Positions 20,006 to 28,685 of a DNA stretch of 57,331 bases are shown here, in pieces. Position numbers and translations under genes: made by a program. Position 1 is the first letter of the stretch. The number at the start of each line of letters is the position of its first letter. Under the pieces are notes generated by a model, which saw only the letters and a program-made list of their open reading frames with translations, had not been told where the DNA came from and made no database searches. Origin of the DNA: Actinomycetes bacterium (GTDB taxonomy: Bacteria > Actinomycetota > Acidimicrobiia > Acidimicrobiales > RAAP-2); assembly GCA_021791845.1 (NCBI GenBank), contig JAJYVT010000011.1:1-57331 (forward strand), written 5' to 3'.

Positions 20006-20077
20006 TGGTCCTGCCGATAAGTACATCGGTGTAATTTGGGGTCTGTTTCCTGCTGCCTGACGAGAGGGGGTTCGGCC

Positions 20078-21232
20078 GTGCCCCGTCGGTCGCCGTTCGT
20101 GGTCCGTCTCTCGCCGGGGGATCGCAAAGTCCTCGAGGAACGGGCGTCGTCTCGTAGCGCCGCGCACGCCGAGGTGGTGCGTGCTCGGATCGTGCTGCTG
20201 GCGGCAGACGACGTGCGCAATGTCGACATCGCCCGGCGCGTCGGGGTCTGCGTCGATGTGGCGTCGAAGTGGCGCAAGCGCTTCGTCGAGGAGGGCATCG
20301 ACGGGCTCGCCGACCGGCCTCGGTCGGGGCGCCCGAGGGTGTTCTCCTCAAGGGTGGTCGCCGGCGTGAAGGCCATGGCCTGCGAGCCGCCCGAGCGGCG
20401 GACGGTCCCGCTGTCGCGCTGGAGCTCGGATGAGCTCGCCGCCCAGGCGGTCAGCGAGGGGCTCGTAGACGCCATCTCCTCTTCGACGGTGCGCCGCTGG
20501 CTGGCGGCCGACGTCATCAAGCCGTGGCGCTACCGGTCGTGGATCTTCCCGCGCGACCCCGACTTCGCCGCCAAGGCGGCCCGGGTGCTCGATCTCTACC
20601 AGCGGATCTTCGACGGCGTGGCACTCGGCCCGCACGACTACGTGATCTCCGCCGACGAGAAGTCCCAGCTCCAGGCGCTCGGTCGTTGCCATCCGGGCCG
20701 GCCGTGTGGGCCCGGGCACCTGGCGCAGGTCGAGTTCGAGTACGAACGTGGGGGCACGCTCGCTTACATGGGCGCCTATGACGTTCACGCCGCAGCGCTG
20801 TTCGGCCTGGTCGCCGAGAAGACCGGCATCGTGCCCTTCATGTCCCTTGTCGAAAAGGTGATGACGACGGAGCCCTACGCGAGCGCCGGGCAGGTCTACT
20901 GGGTCGTCGACAACGGGTCCTCCCACAACGGCCAGCGCTCGATCGATCGGATGGCCGCCGCATGGCCGAACGCGCAACTCGTCCACCTCCCGGTGCACGC
21001 CTCCTGGCTGAACCAGATCGAGATCGTCTTCTCGATCATCCAGCGCAAGGTGATCAAGCCGGCCGACTTCGCCGACCTCGACGCGCTGGCCGACCGCCTG
21101 CGGCGCTTCGAGGACCGCTACAACCGATCAGCGAGCCCGTTCGACTGGCGCTTCACCAGCAAGGACCTCGCCGCCTTGCTGGAGCGGATCGACGCCCACA
21201 AGGCGGGCGGGAGCGCGCCACTCGCCGCCTGA
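20078..21232 (+). CDS. IS630 family transposase
   Basis: The 384-residue protein has an N-terminal helix-turn-helix region (VDIARRVGVCVDVASKWRKR, then LADRPRSGRPR) and a DDE integrase-fold domain: first Asp in ISADEKSQLQA, second in WVVDNGSSHNG, and the catalytic Glu in HASWLNQIEIVFSIIQRK. All three catalytic residues and full length argue for activity. GTG at 20078 is selected because a GAGAGGGGG ribosome site precedes it; the frame extends further upstream without sense. Confidence 0.95.
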   Translation: MPRRSPFVVRLSPGDRKVLEERASSRSAAHAEVVRARIVLLAADDVRNVDIARRVGVCVDVASKWRKRFVEEGIDGLADRPRSGRPRVFSSRVVAGVKAMACEPPERRTVPLSRWSSDELAAQAVSEGLVDAISSSTVRRWLAADVIKPWRYRSWIFPRDPDFAAKAARVLDLYQRIFDGVALGPHDYVISADEKSQLQALGRCHPGRPCGPGHLAQVEFEYERGGTLAYMGAYDVHAAALFGLVAEKTGIVPFMSLVEKVMTTEPYASAGQVYWVVDNGSSHNGQRSIDRMAAAWPNAQLVHLPVHASWLNQIEIVFSIIQRKVIKPADFADLDALADRLRRFEDRYNRSASPFDWRFTSKDLAALLERIDAHKAGGSAPLAA

Positions 21233-21257
21233 GCCGGCGGACCGCCAAGATGAGGCG

Positions 21258-21608
21258 GTGAAGGCACCGCCCGCCTCGACCAAGGACAGTCTCACCCACC
21301 GCCTGCGGGCACACGCTGACGGGCGCTGGCCGGACGTTGCCGAGGTAAAGGTCCGCTTCCGGGCGAACTTCGCCTACGTCGACGCCCTCCTCGACGACGG
21401 CACCACCGTCAAGCTCTGCCGCCTGCGCTACGGCGGATCGGCCAGCACATGGGGCTTTGCCATCTACCGGGCCAGCCACGACGACTACGAGGACTCGTTC
21501 CTGCCGAGCGGAGCGATGGGCGGCACCCCAGAGGAGGCTCTCGACTGCGCCGGCGGCCTCTACCTCGGTGACCAGGTCATTTGGCTGCGGGATACACCGA
21601 CGAACTAA
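21258..21608 (+). CDS. IS-associated hypothetical protein (116 aa)
   Basis: A 116-residue soluble protein whose stop codon lies inside the right inverted repeat, so it moves with the element. It has a compact beta-rich look: EVKVRFRANFAYVDALLDDG, LCRLRYGGSASTWGFAIY and RASHDDYEDSFLPSG. I recall similar proteins beside actinobacterial transposases but know no function. A GAGGCG ribosome site precedes the GTG start. It might aid transposition or be a passenger. Confidence 0.8.
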   Translation: MKAPPASTKDSLTHRLRAHADGRWPDVAEVKVRFRANFAYVDALLDDGTTVKLCRLRYGGSASTWGFAIYRASHDDYEDSFLPSGAMGGTPEEALDCAGGLYLGDQVIWLRDTPTN

Positions 21609-21620
21609 CGCGCGGGACCA

Positions 21621-23081
21621 CTAGTCCCCCTCGGAGGACCCCGGGTCGGCCCCCGGGGCGGGCTCCGGGTCCCCGCCGTGCAGCCGCTCCGGGCGCATCG
21701 TGGGGAACGTGATCACCTCCCGGATGTTGGTGGCATCGGCAAAGAGCATGGCCAGCCGGTCGATGCCGATCCCCAGGCCGCCCGTGGGCGGCAGCCCGTG
21801 CTCCAGCGCCCGGAGGTACTCGGCGTCGACCACCATCGCCTCCTCGTCGCCGGCCTCGTGCTGGGCCGCCTGCTCCTCGAAGCGGGTCCGCTGGTCGTCG
21901 GGGTCGGTCAGCTCGCTGAAGGCGTTCGCCAGCTCCCGCCCGGCCACCACGGCCTCGAAGCGCTCGGTCAGCTCGGGGTCCGACCGGTGCCGCCGGGCGA
22001 GCGGCGACACCTCGGCCGGGTAGTCCCGGACGAACACCGGCTCCCACAGGGAGGGCTCGGCGGTCTTCTCGTACACCTCGAGCAGCAGCTTCCCGGAGCC
22101 CCAGCCCGGCTCGACGGGGACGCCGAGGTCCCCCGCGGCCCGGGCCAGCTCGTCCCGGGGCGTGTGCACGCTCAGCGGCAGGCCGGTCGCCTCCTCCACC
22201 AGCTCGGCCATGGTCGCCCGGCGCCAGCGCGGCGCCAGGTCGAGCGGCCGCCCCTGGTAGCTGATGGACGTCGACCCGCACAGGTCGAGCGCCAGGTCGG
22301 CCACCAGCTCCTCCACCAGGGCCATCATGTCCTCGTAGTCGGCGTAGGCCTGGTAGAGCTCGAGGGTCGTGAACTCTGGGTTGTGGCGGGGCGACAGGCC
22401 CTCGTTGCGGAAGAGCCGGCCGATCTCGAAGACCCGCTCGAAGCCGCCGACCACCAGCCGCTTCAAGTAGAGCTCCGGCGCGATGCGGAGGTAGAAGTCG
22501 GCGTCGAGCGCCCGGTGGCGGGTGACGAACGGGTGGGCGTGGGCGCCGCCCGGGATGGGATGGAGGATCGGCGTCTCGACCTCCACGAAGCCGCGGTCCC
22601 AGAGCCGCTCGCGCATGCGGCGGACGAGCTGGCTCCGCATGAGCAGCCGGGTCCGGCTCTGCGGGTTGGCCCACAGGTCCACCTCGCGCTGGCGGTAGCG
22701 GGTCTCGACGTCGGTGACGCCCCGCCACTTGTCGCCGAAGGGCCGGCGCGCCTCGGCCAAGAGCACCCACTCGCCCACCTTCACCGACAGCTCGCCCCGC
22801 TTGGTCCGCACCACCTCGCCGCGGGCCCCCACCCAGTCGCCGAGCCGCAGGCGGGCGAACTCGTCGAAGTCCTTCGTTGCCGAGGCCAGCGCGAACAGCT
22901 GCACGGCGCCCGAGGAGTCTCGCAGCTCGGCGAACGCCAGCCGGCCCTGGGGGCGCGCCAGCATCACCCGCCCGGCCACGGCCACCGCGTCGCCCGACTC
23001 CTCGCCTGCGGACAGATGGCCCCAGCGGGCCGCCACCTCGGCCGCCATCGCCGTCTGCTCGAACCGGTAGGGGACGGTCAT
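21621..23081 (-). CDS. lysS: Lysyl-tRNA synthetase, class II
   Basis: The 486-residue enzyme charges tRNA-Lys. It has an OB-fold anticodon domain (AVAVAGRVMLARPQG onward), class II motif 1 (GFVEVETPILHPIPGGA), motif 2 (FEIGRLFRNEGLSPRHNPEFT) and motif 3 (GLGIGIDRLAMLF). ATG overlaps the coaX stop by 4 bases. The C-terminus is a Pro/Gly/Asp tail ending at a TAG whose TA belongs to the IS630 target duplication. The N-terminal 30 residues (MTVPYRFEQ onward) match the usual short lead-in. Confidence 0.96.
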   Translation of the reverse strand: MTVPYRFEQTAMAAEVAARWGHLSAGEESGDAVAVAGRVMLARPQGRLAFAELRDSSGAVQLFALASATKDFDEFARLRLGDWVGARGEVVRTKRGELSVKVGEWVLLAEARRPFGDKWRGVTDVETRYRQREVDLWANPQSRTRLLMRSQLVRRMRERLWDRGFVEVETPILHPIPGGAHAHPFVTRHRALDADFYLRIAPELYLKRLVVGGFERVFEIGRLFRNEGLSPRHNPEFTTLELYQAYADYEDMMALVEELVADLALDLCGSTSISYQGRPLDLAPRWRRATMAELVEEATGLPLSVHTPRDELARAAGDLGVPVEPGWGSGKLLLEVYEKTAEPSLWEPVFVRDYPAEVSPLARRHRSDPELTERFEAVVAGRELANAFSELTDPDDQRTRFEEQAAQHEAGDEEAMVVDAEYLRALEHGLPPTGGLGIGIDRLAMLFADATNIREVITFPTMRPERLHGGDPEPAPGADPGSSEGD

Positions 23082-23929
23082 GCCGCGCTCTTCATGTTGC
23101 GCTCGTAGACGATCCGCAGCCCGTGCAGGGTGAGCCAGGGCTCGACGTGGTCGATGCAGTGGGCGTGCGGGGCGATGAGCTCGGAGAGCCCGCCCGTCGC
23201 CACCACGGTGGCCGGGCCGAGCTCGCCCGCGAACCGCTGGCACATGCCGTCGACCTGGGCGCCAAAGCCGAAGAGCACGCCCGACTGGATGGACTCCGCG
23301 GTGGAGCGGCCGACCACGGCGCGCGGCGGCACCAGCTCCACGCGGCGCAGCGCGGCGGCGTGCTGGAACAGCGCCTCCAGGCTGATGGCGACCCCCGGCA
23401 TGATGGCGCCACCCAGGTACTCGCCGGCGGCCGAGATGGCGTCGAAGGTGGTGGCCGTCCCCAGGTCCACCACGACGCACGGGCCGCCGAAGAGGTCGAA
23501 GGCGCCGACGGCGTTGGCCACCCGGTCCGCCCCCACCTCCTTCGGGTTCTCGTAGAGGACGGGCATGCCGCTCTTGGTGCCGGGGCCGACCACGACGCAC
23601 GGCAGGCCGGTGAACCAGCGGGACGCCATCTGGCGCAGCTCGCCGGTGACCGAGGGGACCGACGAGCAGATGGCCAGGCCGTCCACGATGGCGGCGATGT
23701 CCAGTCCCTCCAGGTCCAGGATCTGGGTGAGGAGCACCGCGTACTCGTCGGGGGTGCGCGAGGGCACGGTGGAGAACCGCCAGTGGTGCGTCAGGTCGCG
23801 GACCTGGTGGTGCACGGCGCCGATGCCGAAGCCGACGTCGGTCGTCGGCAGCGCCTCGCGCTCGGCGGCGCGCAGGGCGTAGAGCCCGATGACCGTCTCG
23901 GTGTTGCCGACGTCCATGGCCAGCAGCAT
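23078..23929 (-). CDS. coaX: Type III pantothenate kinase
   Basis: The 283-residue ASKHA-fold kinase phosphorylates pantothenate, the first step from pantothenate to coenzyme A. Motifs: MDVGNTETVIGLY at the N-terminus, GADRVANAVGAFDLFG, DLGTATTFDA and the Gly-rich VVATGGLSELI. It overlaps lysS by 4 bases and starts just 4 bases after the panC stop, giving a panC-coaX-lysS string. Confidence 0.95.
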   Translation of the reverse strand: MLLAMDVGNTETVIGLYALRAAEREALPTTDVGFGIGAVHHQVRDLTHHWRFSTVPSRTPDEYAVLLTQILDLEGLDIAAIVDGLAICSSVPSVTGELRQMASRWFTGLPCVVVGPGTKSGMPVLYENPKEVGADRVANAVGAFDLFGGPCVVVDLGTATTFDAISAAGEYLGGAIMPGVAISLEALFQHAAALRRVELVPPRAVVGRSTAESIQSGVLFGFGAQVDGMCQRFAGELGPATVVATGGLSELIAPHAHCIDHVEPWLTLHGLRIVYERNMKSAA

Positions 23930-23932
23930 GGC

Positions 23933-24850
23933 TCAGCGTTCCCCCTGACCGTGGACGAGCCGACGGGCCGCCGGGCGGCGGCCGTCCCCAGATCCTGCCA
24001 TCGCGCGGCCGTCGCAGTTGTCGATCAGGCGCACCTGGCCGAGGCGCGCCGCCACCAGGAGCCGCACCGGCTCGACGTCCGAGAGGGAGGCCGGGACGTG
24101 CAGGTCGGCGGCGTCGACGGCGGCGGCGTAGTCGAGCTCGGCCAGGGGCTCGGCCGCCACCACGGCCGCCATCACCCGGGCGACGGCGTCGGGACGGTCC
24201 TCGCCCTCGGCCACGGCGCCGGCCCCGGTGCGAAGCGACCGCCACAGCACGGTGGCGGCGCGGCGCTCGTCGTCCGAGAGCAGCGCGTTGCGGCTCGACA
24301 GGGCGAGGCCGTCGGGGGCGCGCACGGTGGGGCAGGCCACCACCCGCACGGGCATCGACAGGTCCGAGGCCATGCGCCGCACCACCACCAGCTGCTGGAA
24401 GTCCTTCTCGCCGAAGTAGGCGGCGCACGTCCCGGCGGCCGAGAAGAGCTTGGCCACCACGGTCGCCACCCCGTCGAAGTGCCCCGGCCGGGTCGCGCCC
24501 TCGAACGGCTCGCTCACCCCCGCCACGTGCACGGAGGTCAGCGGGCGCCGGGGGTACATCTCCTCCACGCCGGGGGCGAAGACGGTGGCCACCCCGGCCT
24601 CGGCGCACTGCGCCAGGTCGGCGTCGAGGTCCCGGGGGTAGCGGTCGAGGTCGTCGGCCCGGTCGAACTGGAGCGGGTTGACGAAGATCGACACGGCCAC
24701 GTGGTCGTGCGCGGCCACCGCCCGGTCGATGAGCGACCGGTGCCCGGCGTGCAGGGCGCCCATGGTGGGCACCAGGCCGACGTCCCGGCCCTGCCGGCGC
24801 GCCGCGGCCAGCGCGCCGGTGAAGGCGGAGACGGTGCGGACGACCTCCAC
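23933..24850 (-). CDS. panC: Pantothenate synthetase
   Basis: The 305-residue ligase joins pantoate and beta-alanine with ATP. It shows VPTMGALHAGHRSLI (HIGH-like), SIFVNPLQF, YFGEKDFQQLVVV and the LALSSRNALL loop. GTG at 24850 follows the DUF2520 gene stop by 5 bases. panD (aspartate decarboxylase, the beta-alanine source), often the next gene, is missing, so beta-alanine must come from elsewhere. The last ~25 residues are a polar tail. Confidence 0.95.
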   Translation of the reverse strand: MEVVRTVSAFTGALAAARRQGRDVGLVPTMGALHAGHRSLIDRAVAAHDHVAVSIFVNPLQFDRADDLDRYPRDLDADLAQCAEAGVATVFAPGVEEMYPRRPLTSVHVAGVSEPFEGATRPGHFDGVATVVAKLFSAAGTCAAYFGEKDFQQLVVVRRMASDLSMPVRVVACPTVRAPDGLALSSRNALLSDDERRAATVLWRSLRTGAGAVAEGEDRPDAVARVMAAVVAAEPLAELDYAAAVDAADLHVPASLSDVEPVRLLVAARLGQVRLIDNCDGRAMAGSGDGRRPAARRLVHGQGER

Positions 24851-24855
24851 CCCGG

Positions 24856-25713
24856 TCAGGCCTGGGCGGCGACGGGCGCGCGCCCCGGGGCCGGGGCCGG
24901 CGGCCGGTCCCGGGCAGTGCGCTCCCCCGCCGCCACCCCCGGCGCCGCCACCTCGGGCACCGGGGCGGCGGGCACCGCCGGCGAGGGAGGCCGGGCCGAC
25001 GCGGCGGACGCCGTGAGCTGGAGGGCGAGGCCGACCCCGGCGCGGTACCCCGAGCGCTCCTGGGGGTCCAGGGCGCGCAGGTGCCGAGCCAGGGTGTCCC
25101 AGTCCCCCCGGGTGGCCGGGCCGGTGAGGGCCCGGCGCGAGCCGAGGCGGCCCACGTCCTCCACCGCCGAGGCGGCCAGGGGCAGGAAGGCGTCGAGGGG
25201 GACCCCGGCGGCGCGGGCCACCCGCTCCACCTGGCCGAGCAGGGCCACCACGTGGTTGGCGGCGATGCAGGCGGCGGCGTGGTAGGCGGCGCGGTCCTCG
25301 TCGGCCACCTCGACCGGCGTGCCCCCGAGGGCGGCCACGATGTCCCACGCCATGGCGTCGCCGGCCACGGCGAAGGTGGCGCCGGACAGGAGCCGGCGCG
25401 CGCCCGTGTCGGGGTCGGGCAGGGCCACCAGCGGGTGGAGGGCGGCGCGGCGGGGGTGGGGCCCGAGGACGTCCGTCCCGAGCGAGCCGGCCAGGTGGGC
25501 GACGACCGTCCCGGCGCGGGGCCGGACCGCCGCCGCCACGCCGGCGATGGCGTCGTCCGGGGTGGCCAGCACCAGGGCGTCGACGCCCTGGGCGGCGTCC
25601 GCCACGGGGTCTCCCCTGCCCAGCAGCGGGAGCACGTCCCAGCCGGCGTGTCCGAGCGCCGTGGCGAGGGACCGGCCGGCTCGTCCGGGTCCGACGATGC
25701 GAATGGTGGGCAC
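24856..25713 (-). CDS. Rossmann/DUF2520-domain oxidoreductase-like protein
   Basis: The 285-residue protein has an N-terminal Rossmann fold (IRIVGPGRAGRSLATAL, residues 3-19) and a helical DUF2520 domain containing ALHPLVALPDP and AACIAANHVVALL, the architecture of 6-phosphogluconate dehydrogenase-like and ketopantoate reductase-like enzymes. A ~45-residue Ala/Pro-rich tail follows. A GGAGG ribosome site precedes the GTG. Its place between folK and panC suggests it may reduce ketopantoate to pantoate, since no panE is seen; this is inference only. Confidence 0.85.
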   Translation of the reverse strand: MPTIRIVGPGRAGRSLATALGHAGWDVLPLLGRGDPVADAAQGVDALVLATPDDAIAGVAAAVRPRAGTVVAHLAGSLGTDVLGPHPRRAALHPLVALPDPDTGARRLLSGATFAVAGDAMAWDIVAALGGTPVEVADEDRAAYHAAACIAANHVVALLGQVERVARAAGVPLDAFLPLAASAVEDVGRLGSRRALTGPATRGDWDTLARHLRALDPQERSGYRAGVGLALQLTASAASARPPSPAVPAAPVPEVAAPGVAAGERTARDRPPAPAPGRAPVAAQA

Positions 25714-25763
25714 CGCATCCTCCTTCGGCGTTCCGGCCCCCGCTGCGGGGGTGCCGGTCGCCT

Positions 25764-26267
25764 TCAGCGATCGGGTGGCTTCCCGGCCAGTGTACCGATC
25801 CGGCGGACGTCCCCGCCCGCCCGGTCCAGTTCGGACGCGCCGACCAGGTCGGGGGCGAGGTCGGCCAGGGGCGCCAGCACGAACCGCCGCTCCCACATCC
25901 GGGGGTGGGGGACCTCGAGGTCGGGCTCCCGGACGCCTTCGCCCTCGACGAGGAGCACGTCGGCGTCGAGCGTCCGGGGCCCGAAGCGCACGGTGCGAAC
26001 CCGGCCGGCCGCGGCCTCGAGGGCCCGGCACCGCTCGAGCAGGGCGCGGGGGCCGTCGGCGGTGCACAGCTCGACCACGGCGTTCAGATAGGGCGGCTGG
26101 CCCTCCGGGCCTCCCACGGGATCGGTCTCGTAGACCGGCGAGACGGCGACCACGTCGCCGCCGGCGGCCAGCCCGGCCACCGCCTGCTCCAGCGCGGCCC
26201 ACCGGTCGCCCAGGTTGGCGCCCAGCCCGACGAAGGCCCGCCGGCGGGCGCCGGGGTCAGCCGGCAC
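25764..26267 (-). CDS. folK: 2-amino-4-hydroxy-6-hydroxymethyldihydropteridine diphosphokinase
   Basis: The 167-residue HPPK transfers pyrophosphate from ATP to the pterin alcohol. Motifs: FVGLGANLGDR, VYETDPVGGPEGQPPYLNAV, RTLDADVLLVEG and VPHPRMWERRFVLAPLADLAP-type end (seen in part). GTG at 26267 overlaps folB by 11 bases. Confidence 0.95.
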   Translation of the reverse strand: MPADPGARRRAFVGLGANLGDRWAALEQAVAGLAAGGDVVAVSPVYETDPVGGPEGQPPYLNAVVELCTADGPRALLERCRALEAAAGRVRTVRFGPRTLDADVLLVEGEGVREPDLEVPHPRMWERRFVLAPLADLAPDLVGASELDRAGGDVRRIGTLAGKPPDR

Positions 26268-26625
26268 GGTCGAGGACGACGCGCACCCCGGCCGACGCCA
26301 GGTCCCTGGGCACGGGCGGGCGGAGCTTGCGCACCGTGGCCGCCACCCGCCGGGCCCGCTCGTCGGCGTCCAGCACCGCCGAGGCGACGGCGGCGGCCAG
26401 CGCCTCGAGCAGCCGGAAGGAGGATGTCGTCACCGTCCGGGCCGCCGCCTCCACCAGGGCGCCGTAGTCGGCGGTGTCCCCGAGGGCGTCGGAGGAGGCG
26501 GCGGCGGCGACGTCGAGCCAGACGTCGAGGTCGACGGAGAAGGGCTGCGGCCGGTCGCGCTCTTCGTCCAGGACGCCGTGCACCCCGGTCACCCGGAGGT
26601 CGCGGAGCTCGATCCGGCCTGTCAC
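26257..26625 (-). CDS. folB: Dihydroneopterin aldolase
   Basis: The 122-residue enzyme cleaves dihydroneopterin to the hydroxymethylpterin substrate of FolK. It shows the family start IELRDLRVTGVHGVLDEER, the SVDLDVWLD strand, DTADYGALVE and KLRPPVP near the end. The GTG start overlaps the stop of the phosphatase-like gene by 4 bases. Confidence 0.93.
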   Translation of the reverse strand: MTGRIELRDLRVTGVHGVLDEERDRPQPFSVDLDVWLDVAAAASSDALGDTADYGALVEAAARTVTTSSFRLLEALAAAVASAVLDADERARRVAATVRKLRPPVPRDLASAGVRVVLDRAG

Positions 26626-27134
26626 ACCGGCTGGCGGGGCGGGAGCCCGGCGGCGGCCACCACGAGCTCCCGGCCGGCGGAGCCCATCTGGTGGCCGATG
26701 AGGTGCTCGACCAGGGCGATGGCCTGGGGCTGGGCCGGGAGCCGGCCCGACCACACGAGGAACCCCGCCGCCACGCCCATGACGCGCTCTCCCAGCTCCT
26801 CTTGGTGCACCAGCACGCGGGCGCCGGACCGCAGGGAGGCGTCGAGGTCCGAGAAGGCGTCGGCGAGGGCGGGCCGGGGGTCGGTCCCGGGCATGAGGGG
26901 GTAGTGGGCGGAGGCCAACTTCTCGTCCTCGTACGCCTGGAGGTTGTGCTGCGAGACGAGGAGCGACACGATCCGGGTGAAGCCCTGCCCGCGCAGCCAG
27001 ATGAGCTCCTCCTGGCGGCGCACCCTCCGGTGGTTGGGGGCGAAGCCGCCCGGGCGCTCGCTGAGCGCCAGCTGGTCTCGGATGATCCAGGTGAAGTTGC
27101 GCGGCGGGATGCCGACGGCCCACTTTCCCCTCAC
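26622..27134 (-). CDS. Dual-specificity-phosphatase-like protein lacking the catalytic Cys
   Basis: The 170-residue protein resembles the small cysteine phosphatase fold: a region with FTWIIRDQLALS, a loop TRIVSLLV, then the strand VLVHQ followed by EELGERVMGV. The phosphatase loop should read H-C-x5-R; here it is H-Q-EELGE-R, so His and Arg are kept while the nucleophilic Cys is Gln. It is therefore probably a phosphate-binding pseudoenzyme, not a phosphatase. It sits between folP and folB and is coupled to folB, so a role in folate or pterin metabolism (for example a dihydroneopterin triphosphate step) is conceivable but unproven. Confidence 0.7.
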   Translation of the reverse strand: MRGKWAVGIPPRNFTWIIRDQLALSERPGGFAPNHRRVRRQEELIWLRGQGFTRIVSLLVSQHNLQAYEDEKLASAHYPLMPGTDPRPALADAFSDLDASLRSGARVLVHQEELGERVMGVAAGFLVWSGRLPAQPQAIALVEHLIGHQMGSAGRELVVAAAGLPPRQPV

Positions 27135-27173
27135 CCTGCGATCCTTTCCCTCGGGCCTCTCACCGCTGCGTCC

Positions 27174-28043
27174 TCACGCCGCGACCGCCCCCACCAGCCG
27201 GGCCGCCCGGACGGTTGCCGCCACGTCGTGGACGCGGACCATCCCCGCCCCCTGGGCCATGCACCACACCGCCGTGGCCAGCGAGCCCTCGAGCCGGTCG
27301 TCCACGGGGGCCGGGCCGTCGTCGGTGGCGCCGAGGACGCCGAGGAACCGCTTCCGGCTCGTCCCCACGAGCACGCGCGCCCCGAGCGGCGCCACGGCGG
27401 CGGCGAGCGCGCCCGTCGCCGCCAGCAGGCGGAGATTGTGCTCGAACTGCTTGGCGAAGCCGATGCCCGGGTCCACCCAGATCTCGCCCACCCCGGCCCC
27501 GGCCGCCGACTCGGCCAGGCGCCGCAGGTGCTCGTGGACCTCCGCGACGACGTCGTCGTAGTCGGCGAGGCTGTCCATGGTGGCCGGCGTGCCCCGCGAG
27601 TGCATGCCGACCCAGCCCACCGACAGCTCGGCCGCCAGCGGCCACAGCGTGCCCGAGATGTCGTTCACGAGCGACGCCCCGGCGGCCACCGCCGCCCGGG
27701 CAACGGCTGGCTTGGTCGTGTCGACCGAGACCCGCACCGTGCCGGCCAGCGCCTCGATGACGGGCAGCACCCGCCGGAGCTCCTCGTCCTCCGCCACGGG
27801 GCGGGCGCCGGGACGGCTCGACTCGCCTCCCACGTCCACGACGTCGGCTCCCTCGGCGGCCATGGCACGTCCCCGGTCCACGGCGGCGGCGGTGTCGAAG
27901 TAGCGCCCGCCGTCGGCGAAGGAGTCGGGCGTCACGTTCACGATGCCCATCACCATGGGCCGCTCCGCCGCCAAGCTCACGGACGTAGCGTAGGCGACCG
28001 GGGCGCGGGCAGGACCGGGCCCGCCTTGGCGCGCGAGGGTCAC
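27174..28043 (-). CDS. folP: Dihydropteroate synthase
   Basis: The 289-residue TIM-barrel enzyme condenses pterin diphosphate with p-aminobenzoate and is the sulfonamide target. Motifs: MGIVNVTPDSFADGGRY, DVGGESSRPGARPV, VDPGIGFAK and VGTSRKRFLG. The first ~25 residues are variable; GTG at 28043 is the likeliest start but a later one is possible. It is 40 bases after the folE stop. Confidence 0.95.
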   Translation of the reverse strand: MTLARQGGPGPARAPVAYATSVSLAAERPMVMGIVNVTPDSFADGGRYFDTAAAVDRGRAMAAEGADVVDVGGESSRPGARPVAEDEELRRVLPVIEALAGTVRVSVDTTKPAVARAAVAAGASLVNDISGTLWPLAAELSVGWVGMHSRGTPATMDSLADYDDVVAEVHEHLRRLAESAAGAGVGEIWVDPGIGFAKQFEHNLRLLAATGALAAAVAPLGARVLVGTSRKRFLGVLGATDDGPAPVDDRLEGSLATAVWCMAQGAGMVRVHDVAATVRAARLVGAVAA

Positions 28044-28083
28044 GTGACGGCCCCACCGCCGTTGAACGGCGCCCCGCGCCGCG

Positions 28084-28656
28084 TCAGCGGCCGCCCCGCA
28101 CGAACGCCATCGCCTCGGCCCGCGTGGCCACGTCGGAGCGGAAGAGGCCCCGCACGGCGGAGGTGACCGTGAGCGTCCCCGGCTTCTTCACGCCCCGCAT
28201 CGACATGCAGAGGTGCTCCGCCTCCACCACCACGAGCGCCCCGCGGGGCTGGAGCACGGCCTCGATGGCGTCGGCGATCTGGGTGGTCATGCGCTCCTGC
28301 ACCTGGAGGCGATGGGCGAACCCGTCGACCAGGCGCGCCAGCTTGGACAGCCCGGTGATGCGGCCGTCGGCGGCCGGGATGTAGGCGACGTGGGCCCGCC
28401 CGATGAACGGCACCAGGTGGTGCTCGCACAGCGACGCGAACGGGATGTCGCGCACCATCACCATCTCGTCGTGCTCGGCGGCAAAGGTGACGGTGAGGTG
28501 GCGTGACGGGTCCTCGTCGAGGCCGGCGAAGAGCTCCTCGTACATGGCCGCCACCCGCGCCGGGGTGGCCAGCAGCCCCTCGCGCCCGGGGTCCTCCCCC
28601 ACCGCGACCAGCAGCTCGCGCACCGCCGCCTCCACCCGCTGCACGTCGACCGCCAT
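28084..28656 (-). CDS. folE: GTP cyclohydrolase I
   Basis: The 190-residue enzyme opens GTP to dihydroneopterin triphosphate, the first folate step. The zinc site is in [18 protein letters not shown] and [30 protein letters not shown] is also typical. ATG at 28656 has a GGGAGGAGGG ribosome site. In many actinobacteria ftsH lies between hpt and folE; it is absent here, the gap being only 29 bases. Confidence 0.97.
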   Translation of the reverse strand: MAVDVQRVEAAVRELLVAVGEDPGREGLLATPARVAAMYEELFAGLDEDPSRHLTVTFAAEHDEMVMVRDIPFASLCEHHLVPFIGRAHVAYIPAADGRITGLSKLARLVDGFAHRLQVQERMTTQIADAIEAVLQPRGALVVVEAEHLCMSMRGVKKPGTLTVTSAVRGLFRSDVATRAEAMAFVRGGR

Positions 28657-28685
28657 CGAACCCTCCTCCCGTCCCGCTGGCGCCG

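Larger units (their letters stand above)
20005..21621 (+). mobile_element. IS630-family insertion sequence with passenger gene
   Basis: The element is bounded by TA duplications at 20003-20004 and 21622-21623. The ends are imperfect inverted repeats: gtggtcctgccgataagta at 20005-20023 and, read inward from the other end, gtggtcccgcgcgttagtt (21621-21603), matching at 13 of 19 positions with the first seven identical. It carries a full DDE transposase and a 116-codon passenger frame. Insertion is into the CTAG formed by overlapping TAG stop codons of the polyprenyl synthase and lysS, leaving both proteins unchanged. It looks intact. Confidence 0.9.

Noticed and set aside
21258-21608. Passenger gene of the IS as an antitoxin or resistance gene
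   Set aside because: No such motif is visible and its stop lies in the terminal repeat; only an IS-associated hypothetical can be supported.
23082-25718. N-terminal extension of lysS into upstream genes
   Set aside because: The frame stays open by chance through coaX and panC; lysS starts at 23081 in an ATGA overlap.
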